In this document: positions 17,244-24,500 of the stretch, piece by piece
How the letters are laid out: every line of letters starts with the position of its first letter
Numbering within the stretch: position 1 is the first letter of the stretch
DNA from: Spirosoma lacussanchae
Lineage (GTDB): Bacteria; Bacteroidota; Bacteroidia; Cytophagales; Spirosomataceae
Assembly (NCBI RefSeq): GCF_005870035.1
Contig: NZ_SWJG01000011.1
Location: 62,001 to 126,000, forward strand
Reading direction: 5' to 3'
DNA: 64,000 bases
Position numbers and translations under genes: made by a program
The notes under the pieces: generated by a model
Seen by the model: the letters and a program-made list of their open reading frames with translations, nothing else
Database searches by the model: none
Told to the model about the DNA's origin: nothing

Positions 17244-19730
17244 ATGCAGGTCAGCGTATATATACTTAGCGTTCTCATTTTTTGTACCTCATCATTTACC
17301 GGCCTGGCCTCGGTACCGCCCACCCCGCGAACTGACTCGCAGCCGGGTGGCGCCCTGACCGGCACCGTACTGGACCGCGAGGGTCTGCCCGCTGAAGGCC
17401 TGTCGGTTCGGCTCAAAGGCACCGTTCGGGGGGTTCTGACAAACGCACAGGGCCGCTTCTCATTTCAGAACCTGCCCGAGGGTACCTATACTGTTCTGGT
17501 GTCGGGAGTCGGGATTGAAACCCGCGAACAGACCCTCAACGTACGTCGGCGCGAGACCACTACAGCGCAGTTTGCCATCAGCGAGAGCCTTCAGCAGCTG
17601 GCCGAGATAAAGATCGTAGCGGCTCGCGGCCTCCGCGAACGCGAAACCCTGCCCGACGTAAGCGCTACCGCCATTTTTGCCGGCAAAAAAACCGAAGTTG
17701 TCAACCTCAGCGCTCTCGATGCCAACCTGGTTACTAACAACACCCGCCAGATTTTCAGCAAAACACCGGGCGTAACCGTCTGGGAAAACGACGGGTCGGG
17801 CGTACAGGTCGGCGTGGCCGTACGCGGTCTGAGCCCGAACCGATCCTGGGAATTTAACGTCCGCCAGAACGGCGTAGACATCAGCTCCGACCCGTTTGGT
17901 TACCCCGAAGCGTATTATAATCCGCCCATGGAAGCCGTTGACCGCATCGAACTGGTACGGGGTGGCGCGTCGCTGCAGTATGGTCCGCAGTTTGGTGGCC
18001 TCCTGAACTACGTTCTCAAACCAGCCGCGCAGGATAAACCGTTCAGTCTGGAAACGCAGCAAACCGTTGGCAGCTACGGTCTTTTCTCGACCTACAACCG
18101 CATCAGCGGCACCGCCGGTCGGTTTCAGTACAACGCCTATGGGCACTACCGGCAGGCCGATGGCTGGCGCCAAAACAGCCGCTATTCCATCTTCAATGGC
18201 CATGCGTCGCTGTCGTATGCCGTTACCAACCGCCTGCGCCTAACCGCCGAACTGACCCGGATGTATAACGAGAGCCAGCAGCCGGGGGGCCTCACCGACA
18301 GCCAGTTTCAGCAGGACGCCCGCCAGAGCAGCCGCAGCCGCAACTGGTTCAGCACTCCCTGGACCGTACCGACTCTCAAGGCCGAATATGCCTTCAGCGA
18401 CCAGACCCGCCTGACGGCTACCATCCACGGTCTGCTGGCTCAGCGTAACAGCATTGGCTTCACTTCGGCCATCACGACGCCCGACCTGATCGGTGCAGCC
18501 GGCCAGTACGCCAACCGCCAGATCGACCGCGATACCTACCGGAACTGGGGCAGCGAACTCCGGCTCCTGACCGGCTACCGGCTCCTGGGTCGTCAGCACA
18601 CCCTCTCGACCGGTGTCAAGTATTTCGACGGGCATACTCAGCGGCAGCAGCAGGGCCGGGGCGACACCGGTACCGACTTCAACCTCAACCTCCAGACCGA
18701 CCGCTTTCCCCGCGACCTGAGCCTGTCGGTAACCAACGTAGCCGCATTTGCCGAGAACCTCTTCCGGATCACCGACCGCTGGACTGTAACCCCTGGCCTG
18801 CGCCTGGAGTCGCTGCAAAACGATATTTCGGGTCGGTTCAGCCTCAACGCCAATGGCACCGAAAACCGGGTTGCCCAGCAGAGCAGCCGACAGTTCGTGC
18901 TGGCCGGTATCGGCACGGACTATAAGTTACCGGGTTCGCTCAGCCTGTACGGTAATGCCTCCCAGGCCTACCGGCCGGTCTTGTTTTCGGACCTGACGCC
19001 AGCCGCCGTTACCGACTTTGTGGTCGACGAAAACCTGCGCGATGCCCGTGGCTACTCGCTAGATGCTGGTATCCGCGGCTCGGTCCGGAAGTATCTGAAC
19101 TTTGATATTGGCTATTTCTACCTCAACTACAACGACCGCATCGGTACGCTTACCCTGCTGAACGCAGCCGGCCGGCCTTACCAGTTCCGGACCAACCTGG
19201 GCCGCAGCGTGAGCCAGGGCGTCGAGGCTTATATAGAGTTCGATCCGGTGGTGGCTTTTGCGGGCCGCTCAAAAGTGGGCTATCTGAGTTTGTTTGCGTC
19301 CGTTGGCTACACCGATGCCCGTTACCGCTCGCTCCGCAGCAGTACGGTTTCGAACGGACAGGTAACCGAAACGAACCTGAGCGATCGGAAAGTCGAAAAT
19401 GCGCCTGCCTTTACGGGCCGGTTCGGGGCCAACTACACCTACCGAACCCTGACCGTAACGGCCCTCCTCAACCGGGTTGGTATGGCTTACAGCGACGCCA
19501 ATAACACCGAAACAGCCAGCGCCAACGCTCAGACAGGGGTGATTCCGGCCTACCAGGTGATGGATCTGTCGGCATCGCTCATGCTGAAAAAACGGTATAC
19601 CCTGCGTACGGGCGTCAATAACCTGACCGATGCGCGTTACTTCACCCGGCGGGCCGGTGGCTACCCAGGCCCCGGTATCCTGCCAGCCGATGGGCGAACG
19701 GGTTATGTCTCGGTCGGCCTCCGGCTGTAA
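17244..19730 (+). CDS. TonB-dependent outer-membrane receptor, FecA-like
   Basis: This 828-aa protein has a short signal sequence (about residues 1-18) and a carboxypeptidase-like regulatory domain (about 30-112, GTVLDREGLPAEGLSVRLKG). A plug domain (about 135-260, with IFSKTPGVTVWENDGSG and RIELVRGGASLQYGPQFGG) and a long beta barrel ending in GYVSVGLRL follow. The plug resembles ferric-citrate/siderophore receptors more than SusC-type glycan porins, and no SusD partner is adjacent, so metal or siderophore uptake is the likelier role (inference). A repeat structure straddles its 3' end and the converging gene. Confidence 0.9.
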   Translation: MQVSVYILSVLIFCTSSFTGLASVPPTPRTDSQPGGALTGTVLDREGLPAEGLSVRLKGTVRGVLTNAQGRFSFQNLPEGTYTVLVSGVGIETREQTLNVRRRETTTAQFAISESLQQLAEIKIVAARGLRERETLPDVSATAIFAGKKTEVVNLSALDANLVTNNTRQIFSKTPGVTVWENDGSGVQVGVAVRGLSPNRSWEFNVRQNGVDISSDPFGYPEAYYNPPMEAVDRIELVRGGASLQYGPQFGGLLNYVLKPAAQDKPFSLETQQTVGSYGLFSTYNRISGTAGRFQYNAYGHYRQADGWRQNSRYSIFNGHASLSYAVTNRLRLTAELTRMYNESQQPGGLTDSQFQQDARQSSRSRNWFSTPWTVPTLKAEYAFSDQTRLTATIHGLLAQRNSIGFTSAITTPDLIGAAGQYANRQIDRDTYRNWGSELRLLTGYRLLGRQHTLSTGVKYFDGHTQRQQQGRGDTGTDFNLNLQTDRFPRDLSLSVTNVAAFAENLFRITDRWTVTPGLRLESLQNDISGRFSLNANGTENRVAQQSSRQFVLAGIGTDYKLPGSLSLYGNASQAYRPVLFSDLTPAAVTDFVVDENLRDARGYSLDAGIRGSVRKYLNFDIGYFYLNYNDRIGTLTLLNAAGRPYQFRTNLGRSVSQGVEAYIEFDPVVAFAGRSKVGYLSLFASVGYTDARYRSLRSSTVSNGQVTETNLSDRKVENAPAFTGRFGANYTYRTLTVTALLNRVGMAYSDANNTETASANAQTGVIPAYQVMDLSASLMLKKRYTLRTGVNNLTDARYFTRRAGGYPGPGILPADGRTGYVSVGLRL

Positions 19731-19738
19731 GATAAACG

Positions 19739-19789
19739 CGGGCTTCGACGGAGGTTATACGCTGAACTGGTAACCCTCGTCGAAACCCG
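19739..19789. terminator. Stem-loop shared by two converging genes
   Basis: An imperfect 19-bp stem (19739-19757 with 19771-19789, three mismatches) lies just past the TonB gene and includes the last codons and stop of the phosphoesterase gene. A-rich DNA follows on the plus side. It is probably a terminator for the plus-strand transcript. Confidence 0.45.
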
Positions 19790-20591
19790 AAAAATCGTTT
19801 TTCAGACAGTACGACCTGAGGGCCAGGCCATCGCCCTCGCGCCGGACGGCCAGGTAGTGAAAGAGCGGTTTGTAGGTACCGGCCAGATCGGGCAGTCGAC
19901 TCGGCGACATGTTGAGCGGCTGGCGCAGGCCACCCCCACCCCCAATCACCAGAAACGTTTTCTCCTCGAACTCGTAGCGCTCGAACGCATGCGAATGCCC
20001 GGTAATGAAAAGCCGGGCTTTCTGAGAGCGGGTGTAAGGCGGTACAAACCGCTGCTGCACCAGTTTGGACGACCCCACCAGTTTGCTGTTCGAATAAGGC
20101 GCATGGTGGCAGGTTACGATCACGACCGCTACGGATGGGTCGGCGTCGAGGTCTTCGAGCGTCTGCTCGTACCAGGTCTGCTGCTTTACCAGGTTGGCCA
20201 CCGAGAGGGTACTGAAGTTGGAATTAAGCATCACAACGGCCACATCGCCCGTTTTCTGGACGTAGCCGGTGGGGCTATGATCGGGGAAACGCTGCTGGAA
20301 GTTACGGGCTCCCTTGCGGGGACGACCCATTACGTCGTGGTTGCCCATGATGGCATAGACCGCCGTACCTACCTCGGTGCATTTGGCCAGAAAGGTATCA
20401 ATGATGCGCCACTTGTCGTTGCGGTAGCCCAGGGAGACGATATCGCCCAGCCAGTACAGCACCGGCGGTTTCCGACGAATAATCTCGGTAAAAATGGTTT
20501 GGGTGGCTTTGGTATTTTGATGCGTTCGCAGCACCAGCCGCTCGACCCACATGGGGGCCTGGGTATCACTCAGAAACAGAATATCATTCAT
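19755..20591 (-). CDS. Calcineurin-type metallophosphoesterase
   Basis: This is a 278-aa protein with the full set of dinuclear metal motifs: SDTQ (D9, Q11 counting from ATG 20591), GDIVSLG, MGNHDVMG, VTCHHAPYS and ITGHSHAFERYE. The pattern is closest to purple-acid-phosphatase-like or 3',5'-cAMP phosphodiesterase-like enzymes. No signal peptide is visible, so it is probably cytoplasmic. An ATG three codons upstream (20600) is an alternative start. It is the last gene of a four-gene minus-strand operon with a glycerophosphodiester phosphodiesterase, so a role in phosphate or lipid head-group turnover is plausible. Confidence 0.87.
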   Translation of the reverse strand: MNDILFLSDTQAPMWVERLVLRTHQNTKATQTIFTEIIRRKPPVLYWLGDIVSLGYRNDKWRIIDTFLAKCTEVGTAVYAIMGNHDVMGRPRKGARNFQQRFPDHSPTGYVQKTGDVAVVMLNSNFSTLSVANLVKQQTWYEQTLEDLDADPSVAVVIVTCHHAPYSNSKLVGSSKLVQQRFVPPYTRSQKARLFITGHSHAFERYEFEEKTFLVIGGGGGLRQPLNMSPSRLPDLAGTYKPLFHYLAVRREGDGLALRSYCLKNDFSGFDEGYQFSV

Positions 20592-20636
20592 AACGTACAC
20601 GCCGGGCTACAGCCCACCTTTAAAACAACGCGTTGG

Positions 20637-21299
20637 CTACCACGTAAACGCCCGCCAGACCGCCTGTAGCTGTAACGTAAAGACGGCATCGCTGGTTGCG
20701 GTAATGCTGTACCATTTCAGCTCGGTAGCAATTCGGAACCGACGCCCGATGGGCTGGGTATAGGCCCCGGCCGCCATCCAGCCGATGCTCAGCCGACTCG
20801 CGTTGACATCGCCCAGATACGACAGGTCCGAGCGGATAATATAAGCGCCCGTACCGCCCGACACCGACAGCCGCCGGGCCAGACTGCGCTCGGTGCCGCT
20901 CAACCACGCCAGCGGCATAGAAAACACGACCAGCACCGGAATGGTAGACACCGCCACCCGCGCCTGCTCTCCCGCAGCCGAAACACGGTACCTGTACAAC
21001 GGCGTCAGGCCGCTCTCCAGCCCGATCCGAAGCCGGTGGTCGGGGTGCCACATAAGCCGAACTGTGGCCGGTATACCCGACCGGTTAATAGCTACCTGGT
21101 CAACATCGGGCGGCACCCCGATAAACGCCGGGTAGTAGGATAGCCCTCCGCCCACCGTCAGCACCAGCGCGTACGGATCGCGCCGGTTCGTTACCGAGTC
21201 GGTCGTACTGGTAGTTTGGGCATGTGCCGTCCAGGAGGCTCCTGCAGCCGTCAGGAGCAGAAGAAATAGCCGTAGCCGCGTTTGCTTATTGGTCCACAT
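20637..21299 (-). CDS. Predicted outer-membrane beta-barrel protein
   Basis: This 220-aa protein has a signal peptide (about residues 1-27, ending AHAQ). Alternating hydrophobic/polar strands then rich in Gly, Tyr and Thr run to a C-terminal aromatic residue (AVWRAFTW), typical of small outer-membrane barrels. It overlaps the end of the GDPD gene by 14 bases and precedes the phosphoesterase gene by 45 bases. No specific family is recognised. Confidence 0.6.
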   Translation of the reverse strand: MWTNKQTRLRLFLLLLTAAGASWTAHAQTTSTTDSVTNRRDPYALVLTVGGGLSYYPAFIGVPPDVDQVAINRSGIPATVRLMWHPDHRLRIGLESGLTPLYRYRVSAAGEQARVAVSTIPVLVVFSMPLAWLSGTERSLARRLSVSGGTGAYIIRSDLSYLGDVNASRLSIGWMAAGAYTQPIGRRFRIATELKWYSITATSDAVFTLQLQAVWRAFTW

Positions 21300-22554
21300 A
21301 ATGATAATAGGCTACCAGGGGCGAATAGTTGGACAAGATGCCATCGAAGTTGCTCTCCTGAATAAACTGCTCGATAAACTTGGGCTCATCGAGCGTCCAG
21401 ACGAAGACGGTTCGGCCCTCGGCCTGCATGGCCCGAACCTGTTCGATCTGCGGCCCCAGTGTCCAGCGGGGGGCCCAGATGCGCGCGTCCAGACTGCGGG
21501 TAATAGCCGTATCCAGCTCGCTCAACACCGGCGTGTTCTCTTTGTTGGCCAACGCCCGGTACGCATCAGCCGCCTGGGTAGTAGGTAAACCAATCACGAT
21601 TCGCAGGTCGCGCCGACTCGCAATGGCCCGCTGCCGAAACCGCTGTTGAATAGCCTGAACCCGGTCCATCGGCCCATCATACTTGGTGTCGAGCCAGACA
21701 AAATTCAGGGTTGTACTGGTTAGCACCGTCTCCAGCGCTTCTTCCAGCGTCGGTATTTTTTCACCGTTGACCAGCCGCACGAGGGTGTTCAGCTGCTGGT
21801 AGGTATACTCTTCTACCGGCCCTTCAAGTCCGTTTTTCTGGATCAGACGCAGGTTCAGCAGGTTATCATGGTACAGGATCGGGACGCCATCTTTGGTAAA
21901 CTTAATATCAATCTCGATGCCGGTAGCCCCCAGCCTTGACGCCAGCCGGATCATGTTGAGCGAGTTTTCCGATACCGACAGCAGATCCGACGTGCGACCA
22001 CCGCTGCGGTGTGCCAGAATAGCGAACGGACGCGGATTCAGCGGCCGGTTGTAGGTCAGGGTCAGGGGCTGGTCCGGATTGGCATTACCCGTTCCGTATG
22101 AGCCCTCCAGCACCAGCGTATCGCCCACCGCCAGCGTACCGGTAAACCGCTGCAGCTCTCCGTTCCGACGCGTGCGCAGGGCCAGCCGGGCCAGGCCCGT
22201 ATCGGTGTTGACCAGCTTGCGCCAGTAGCCCCTCACGACCAGGCTATCAACGCTCCGGTCGTTTTCCAGGTTAAAAAAACCGGCTTCGTTGCCCGAAAAA
22301 ATGGACAAATAATGGGTAGTATCGGCGCCGTTCAGCACGTAAGTCCACTTGAGCGCCACCTGCGCCCCGAACTCGCCCACCCCATCTGACACCGTGTAGA
22401 CGCCCTCCATCGCTTGCCGTACCGGCGCCGTAAACCGCCCCGAGCCGGTCTGTCCGGAAAACTCGTAGGGAATCGGGGCTTCATATTGCTCGCGGCAGGC
22501 CTGTAGCAACAGCCAGCTCAGGCCGCCAACCAGCAGGTAGTAAAACGGCTTCAT
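21286..22554 (-). CDS. Lipoprotein glycerophosphodiester phosphodiesterase
   Basis: This is a 422-aa protein. A lipoprotein signal ends at C20 (LLLQAC). An N-terminal beta domain (about 30-180) precedes the GDPD TIM barrel, in which the catalytic and metal motifs are visible: ILAHRSGGR, SENSLN, IEIDIKFTKDGVPILYHD, and the late VFVWTLDEP strand. It should hydrolyse glycerophosphodiesters to glycerol-3-phosphate and an alcohol at the cell envelope. The ATG overlaps the upstream stop (ATGA), showing coupling to the barrel gene before it. Confidence 0.88.
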   Translation of the reverse strand: MKPFYYLLVGGLSWLLLQACREQYEAPIPYEFSGQTGSGRFTAPVRQAMEGVYTVSDGVGEFGAQVALKWTYVLNGADTTHYLSIFSGNEAGFFNLENDRSVDSLVVRGYWRKLVNTDTGLARLALRTRRNGELQRFTGTLAVGDTLVLEGSYGTGNANPDQPLTLTYNRPLNPRPFAILAHRSGGRTSDLLSVSENSLNMIRLASRLGATGIEIDIKFTKDGVPILYHDNLLNLRLIQKNGLEGPVEEYTYQQLNTLVRLVNGEKIPTLEEALETVLTSTTLNFVWLDTKYDGPMDRVQAIQQRFRQRAIASRRDLRIVIGLPTTQAADAYRALANKENTPVLSELDTAITRSLDARIWAPRWTLGPQIEQVRAMQAEGRTVFVWTLDEPKFIEQFIQESNFDGILSNYSPLVAYYHYVDQ

Positions 22555-23306
22555 AAAATAAATCCGAAGAAGAGTTGTGGATAAAAAAAGTCGCGTTCGA
22601 ACGTATCGTAGAGCGACCAGAACTGCCAGTTAAAATTAGAATAGGCCGCCCGCAGCCCCAGCGTTACGTGTTGCTGTTTATAGAAAGGCTGCTCCAGGGC
22701 AAACGTAAACGCCACGCCGTTGAGCCGTCGCTGGTCATACTCTACCGCCAGCGGCCCTACCGTTGAGCGGTAATAAAGATCCATAATGGCTTCGGTACGA
22801 AAGGTCAGCTGCAGATCACGCGTGAGCCGATACCCCAGCGTTGCGTGCGGAATGGCCTCCAGCCCACCCGCCTGGCTGTTGAATACATCCTTAATATTGA
22901 GGGCTCCGAACCAGCCGATGCCATCGATCCCCAGCCCGGCATAGAGTTTTTCGGTTACGGGCGTGGCATAGCGCACGCCCAGGGCCAGGTTGCTTTGCAC
23001 GAGCTGCGTCTGTAGCCGGGCGCTCAGGTACCAGTTCTTCGACAGCCCGTGTTGCAGGTTGACATCGATGGCGGGTACCAGCAGCCGGATTTCTTCGGTA
23101 ATTTCGGGAGGTGTAGAGGTAAAGATCAGCCCGATCGATTTGCGCCACTCACCGGGGCGGGGCGCCTGCGGGAAGTAGATACCCGGCTGGTAATCGGCGG
23201 GGGGCTCATAGGGCCGGACAGCGCGTTGGGCCAGGGCAACCGAGCCAGAAAGCACCAGCCAGCCCAGTAACAGAACCGACCAGCCGGATCGTAGGTGTAG
23301 AATCAT
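22551..23306 (-). CDS. Predicted outer-membrane protein, first gene of the GDPD operon
   Basis: This 251-aa protein starts at ATG 23306, immediately before a signal peptide (WSVLLLGWLVLSGSVALAQ). The 17 extra codons upstream are unlikely. The mature part has amphipathic strands (YLSARLQTQLVQSNLALG, YAGLGIDGIGWFG) and ends in an aromatic strand (PQLFFGFIL), consistent with a beta barrel. Its stop overlaps the GDPD start by 4 bases. No named family is recognised. Confidence 0.6.
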   Translation of the reverse strand: MILHLRSGWSVLLLGWLVLSGSVALAQRAVRPYEPPADYQPGIYFPQAPRPGEWRKSIGLIFTSTPPEITEEIRLLVPAIDVNLQHGLSKNWYLSARLQTQLVQSNLALGVRYATPVTEKLYAGLGIDGIGWFGALNIKDVFNSQAGGLEAIPHATLGYRLTRDLQLTFRTEAIMDLYYRSTVGPLAVEYDQRRLNGVAFTFALEQPFYKQQHVTLGLRAAYSNFNWQFWSLYDTFERDFFYPQLFFGFIL

Positions 23307-23471
23307 TTCAAAAACGCTGAATGGAGGTTGACTACCATAACTGCCCGATGCGGACATATGTTGTGGCCCCGCCCGTCAGAACCGGCACCGCGCCCTGCTC
23401 AGCGCGCTCTGGTACCACATGACCGATAAAAGGCAACGTTTCAGAACGGCCCGCTCCTAGCTGGTTTTTAC

Positions 23472-23903
23472 CTACACTGGTCTATCTCCCAACAGCGACC
23501 AGGCCTCTCGAAACAGGGCTGACTTGGGTTTTCGTTGTCTTTTAGCCGTTTCGACCAGGTGTATTTCAGACCCGTAGGCGACAAAGCACTGCACAGGAAT
23601 GACGTAGAAGACGTGGAGTGAGTCGATATAAACGACTGCAAAGTCGAAATCCGTTGGCGAGTACGTTTCCCGGATCATTTCTCGCCGGTTGGTTTTCGTT
23701 CTGCGCGTATCAACTACGTAATTACCCCGCTTATCGTCAAACCAGGCGCTTTTAACCTGTATTTTGATCAATCGTCCGTTTATATCGAACACCAGGTCGT
23801 AGGGTAACCGGTCTCCAATTGGTTTACATACGCCCCATCCTTGCCGTAACGCCTGTAAGATAGTAGCCTGTTCGGCGATGTCGCCCTTCTGCTTTGTCAA
23901 CAT
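23472..23903 (-). CDS. PD-(D/E)XK homing endonuclease-like protein, I-Ssp6803I type
   Basis: This 143-aa protein has the layout of the group I intron-associated PD-(D/E)XK endonucleases: E11 in GDIAEQ, D36 in PYDLVFD, and Q49-V-K51 in IKIQVKSAW. A strand-helix pattern follows and a basic C-terminal tail (RQRKPKSALFREAW). I-Ssp6803I, the founder of this family, is about 150 aa and is encoded in the tRNA-fMet intron of Synechocystis; as I recall, its active-site residues fall at nearly the same positions. Here the gene lies 43 bases past the terminator of an intron-split tRNA-fMet gene rather than inside the intron. It probably cuts intron-less tRNA-fMet genes. A general nuclease of the same fold is the alternative. 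Confidence 0.8.
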   Translation of the reverse strand: MLTKQKGDIAEQATILQALRQGWGVCKPIGDRLPYDLVFDINGRLIKIQVKSAWFDDKRGNYVVDTRRTKTNRREMIRETYSPTDFDFAVVYIDSLHVFYVIPVQCFVAYGSEIHLVETAKRQRKPKSALFREAWSLLGDRPV

Positions 23904-23945
23904 TATATCTCTGTTTGGTTGACAAATAAAGCAAAGGCAAAGAAA

Positions 23946-23970
23946 AACCCCACTGAATTTCAGTGGGGTT
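23946..23970 (-). terminator. Terminator of the split tRNA-fMet gene
   Basis: A perfect 12-bp stem (23946-23957 with 23959-23970) lies 3 bases past the tRNA 3' end. On the minus strand it runs into a T-rich tail. The short spacing means that the tRNA and the endonuclease gene are probably separate transcripts. Confidence 0.85.
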
Positions 23971-23973
23971 TCT

Positions 23974-24354
23974 TGGTAGCGGGAGCTGGACTCGAACCAG
24001 CGACCTTTGGGTTATGCGTACCACTACAACTTTCGTTGCCTCCGAACGTACCGGAGTTTGTAGTCTGGACTGTCTCTTTACCCTCGACTCTACGTTAGGG
24101 TACCTACCATTCAGTCTCTACACCTTCCGAAACTTTAATTTCGGCTTGGCTCGGGATTACCACACGAACGGCTTCCCCGAATTTGGCAGGTTAACATACC
24201 GGCGTTTCCCCCGGTACCGCCCAAGAGTTGACAAAGTCTGAATTTTTTCATTCGCCAGGCAACAATGTGCTTGCAACCTGAACTGACTCTGCAACTGCTG
24301 TTGTCATTGCTGACAACCTTAAGCCCAACGAGCTACCAACTGCTCCATCCCGCG
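23974..24354 (-). tRNA. Initiator tRNA-fMet (CAU) split by a group I intron
   Basis: The 5' exon is 24354-24322 (33 nt) and the 3' exon is 24016-23974 (43 nt). Joined, they give a 76-nt cloverleaf with an encoded CCA. Initiator hallmarks are present: the first acceptor pair is a mismatch (C1 against U72), and three G-C pairs (GGG/CCC) close the anticodon stem. The loop is CUCAUAA with anticodon CAU. The T arm is GCUGG / UUCGAGU / CCAGC. The intron separates U33 from C34. A promoter lies 12 bases upstream and a terminator 3 bases downstream. Whether this is the only initiator tRNA in the genome cannot be seen from the window. Confidence 0.93.
24017..24321 (-). ncRNA. Group I intron (IC3-like) in the tRNA-fMet anticodon loop
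   Basis: This 305-nt insertion follows the exon U33 and ends in G (24017) before C34, as self-splicing group I introns require. Pairings seen by eye, in plus-strand positions: P3 24185-24191 with 24102-24108; P6a 24127-24132 with 24139-24144; P7 24112-24116 with 24068-24072, the guanosine site; P8 24079-24084 with 24097-24102. P4 (UUCGGG/CCCGAG) is also clear. P9 (ACUAC/GUAGU) encloses two hairpins, one a GAAA tetraloop. The S strand AAGAGACAGUCC and the P8 loop resemble those of cyanobacterial tRNA-Leu introns, hence IC3. P1 is short (GCU with GGC). No ORF lies inside. Confidence 0.92.
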
Positions 24355-24366
24355 ATGTTTGGACTG

Positions 24367-24396
24367 CAAAAGTACGGCGACTTTCTGTAAATACAA
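24367..24396 (-). promoter_or_regulatory. Promoter of the split tRNA-fMet gene
   Basis: On the minus strand TTG (24396-24394), a 19-base spacer and TACTTTTG (24374-24367) match the Bacteroidota promoter consensus TTG / N19 / TAnnTTTG. The box ends 12 bases before the tRNA 5' end. Confidence 0.75.
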
Positions 24397-24397
24397 C

Positions 24398-24405
24398 TAC
24401 CTTTG
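24398..24405 (+). promoter_or_regulatory. Candidate -7 box for era
   Basis: TACCTTTG matches TAnnTTTG. It lies 95 bases before the era start and back to back with the tRNA promoter. No good -33 box is seen. Confidence 0.4.
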
Positions 24406-24500
24406 CCAAAAAAAAGTTTACGCCGTTCTGAAACGTTTCTTGAAACGGGAAGGTTGGTTAGAGAAAGCTGCTGGTAATCAAGCCAGCGGGATCACCTCGT

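Noticed and set aside
17244..19730. SusC-type polysaccharide utilisation receptor
   Set aside because: No SusD gene, glycoside hydrolase or hybrid sensor is adjacent, and the plug resembles FecA-type receptors.
23963..24241. Open frame of 92 codons on the plus strand across the tRNA and intron
   Set aside because: It is antisense to a well-supported tRNA and catalytic intron, has no homology pattern and is explained by the RNA structure.
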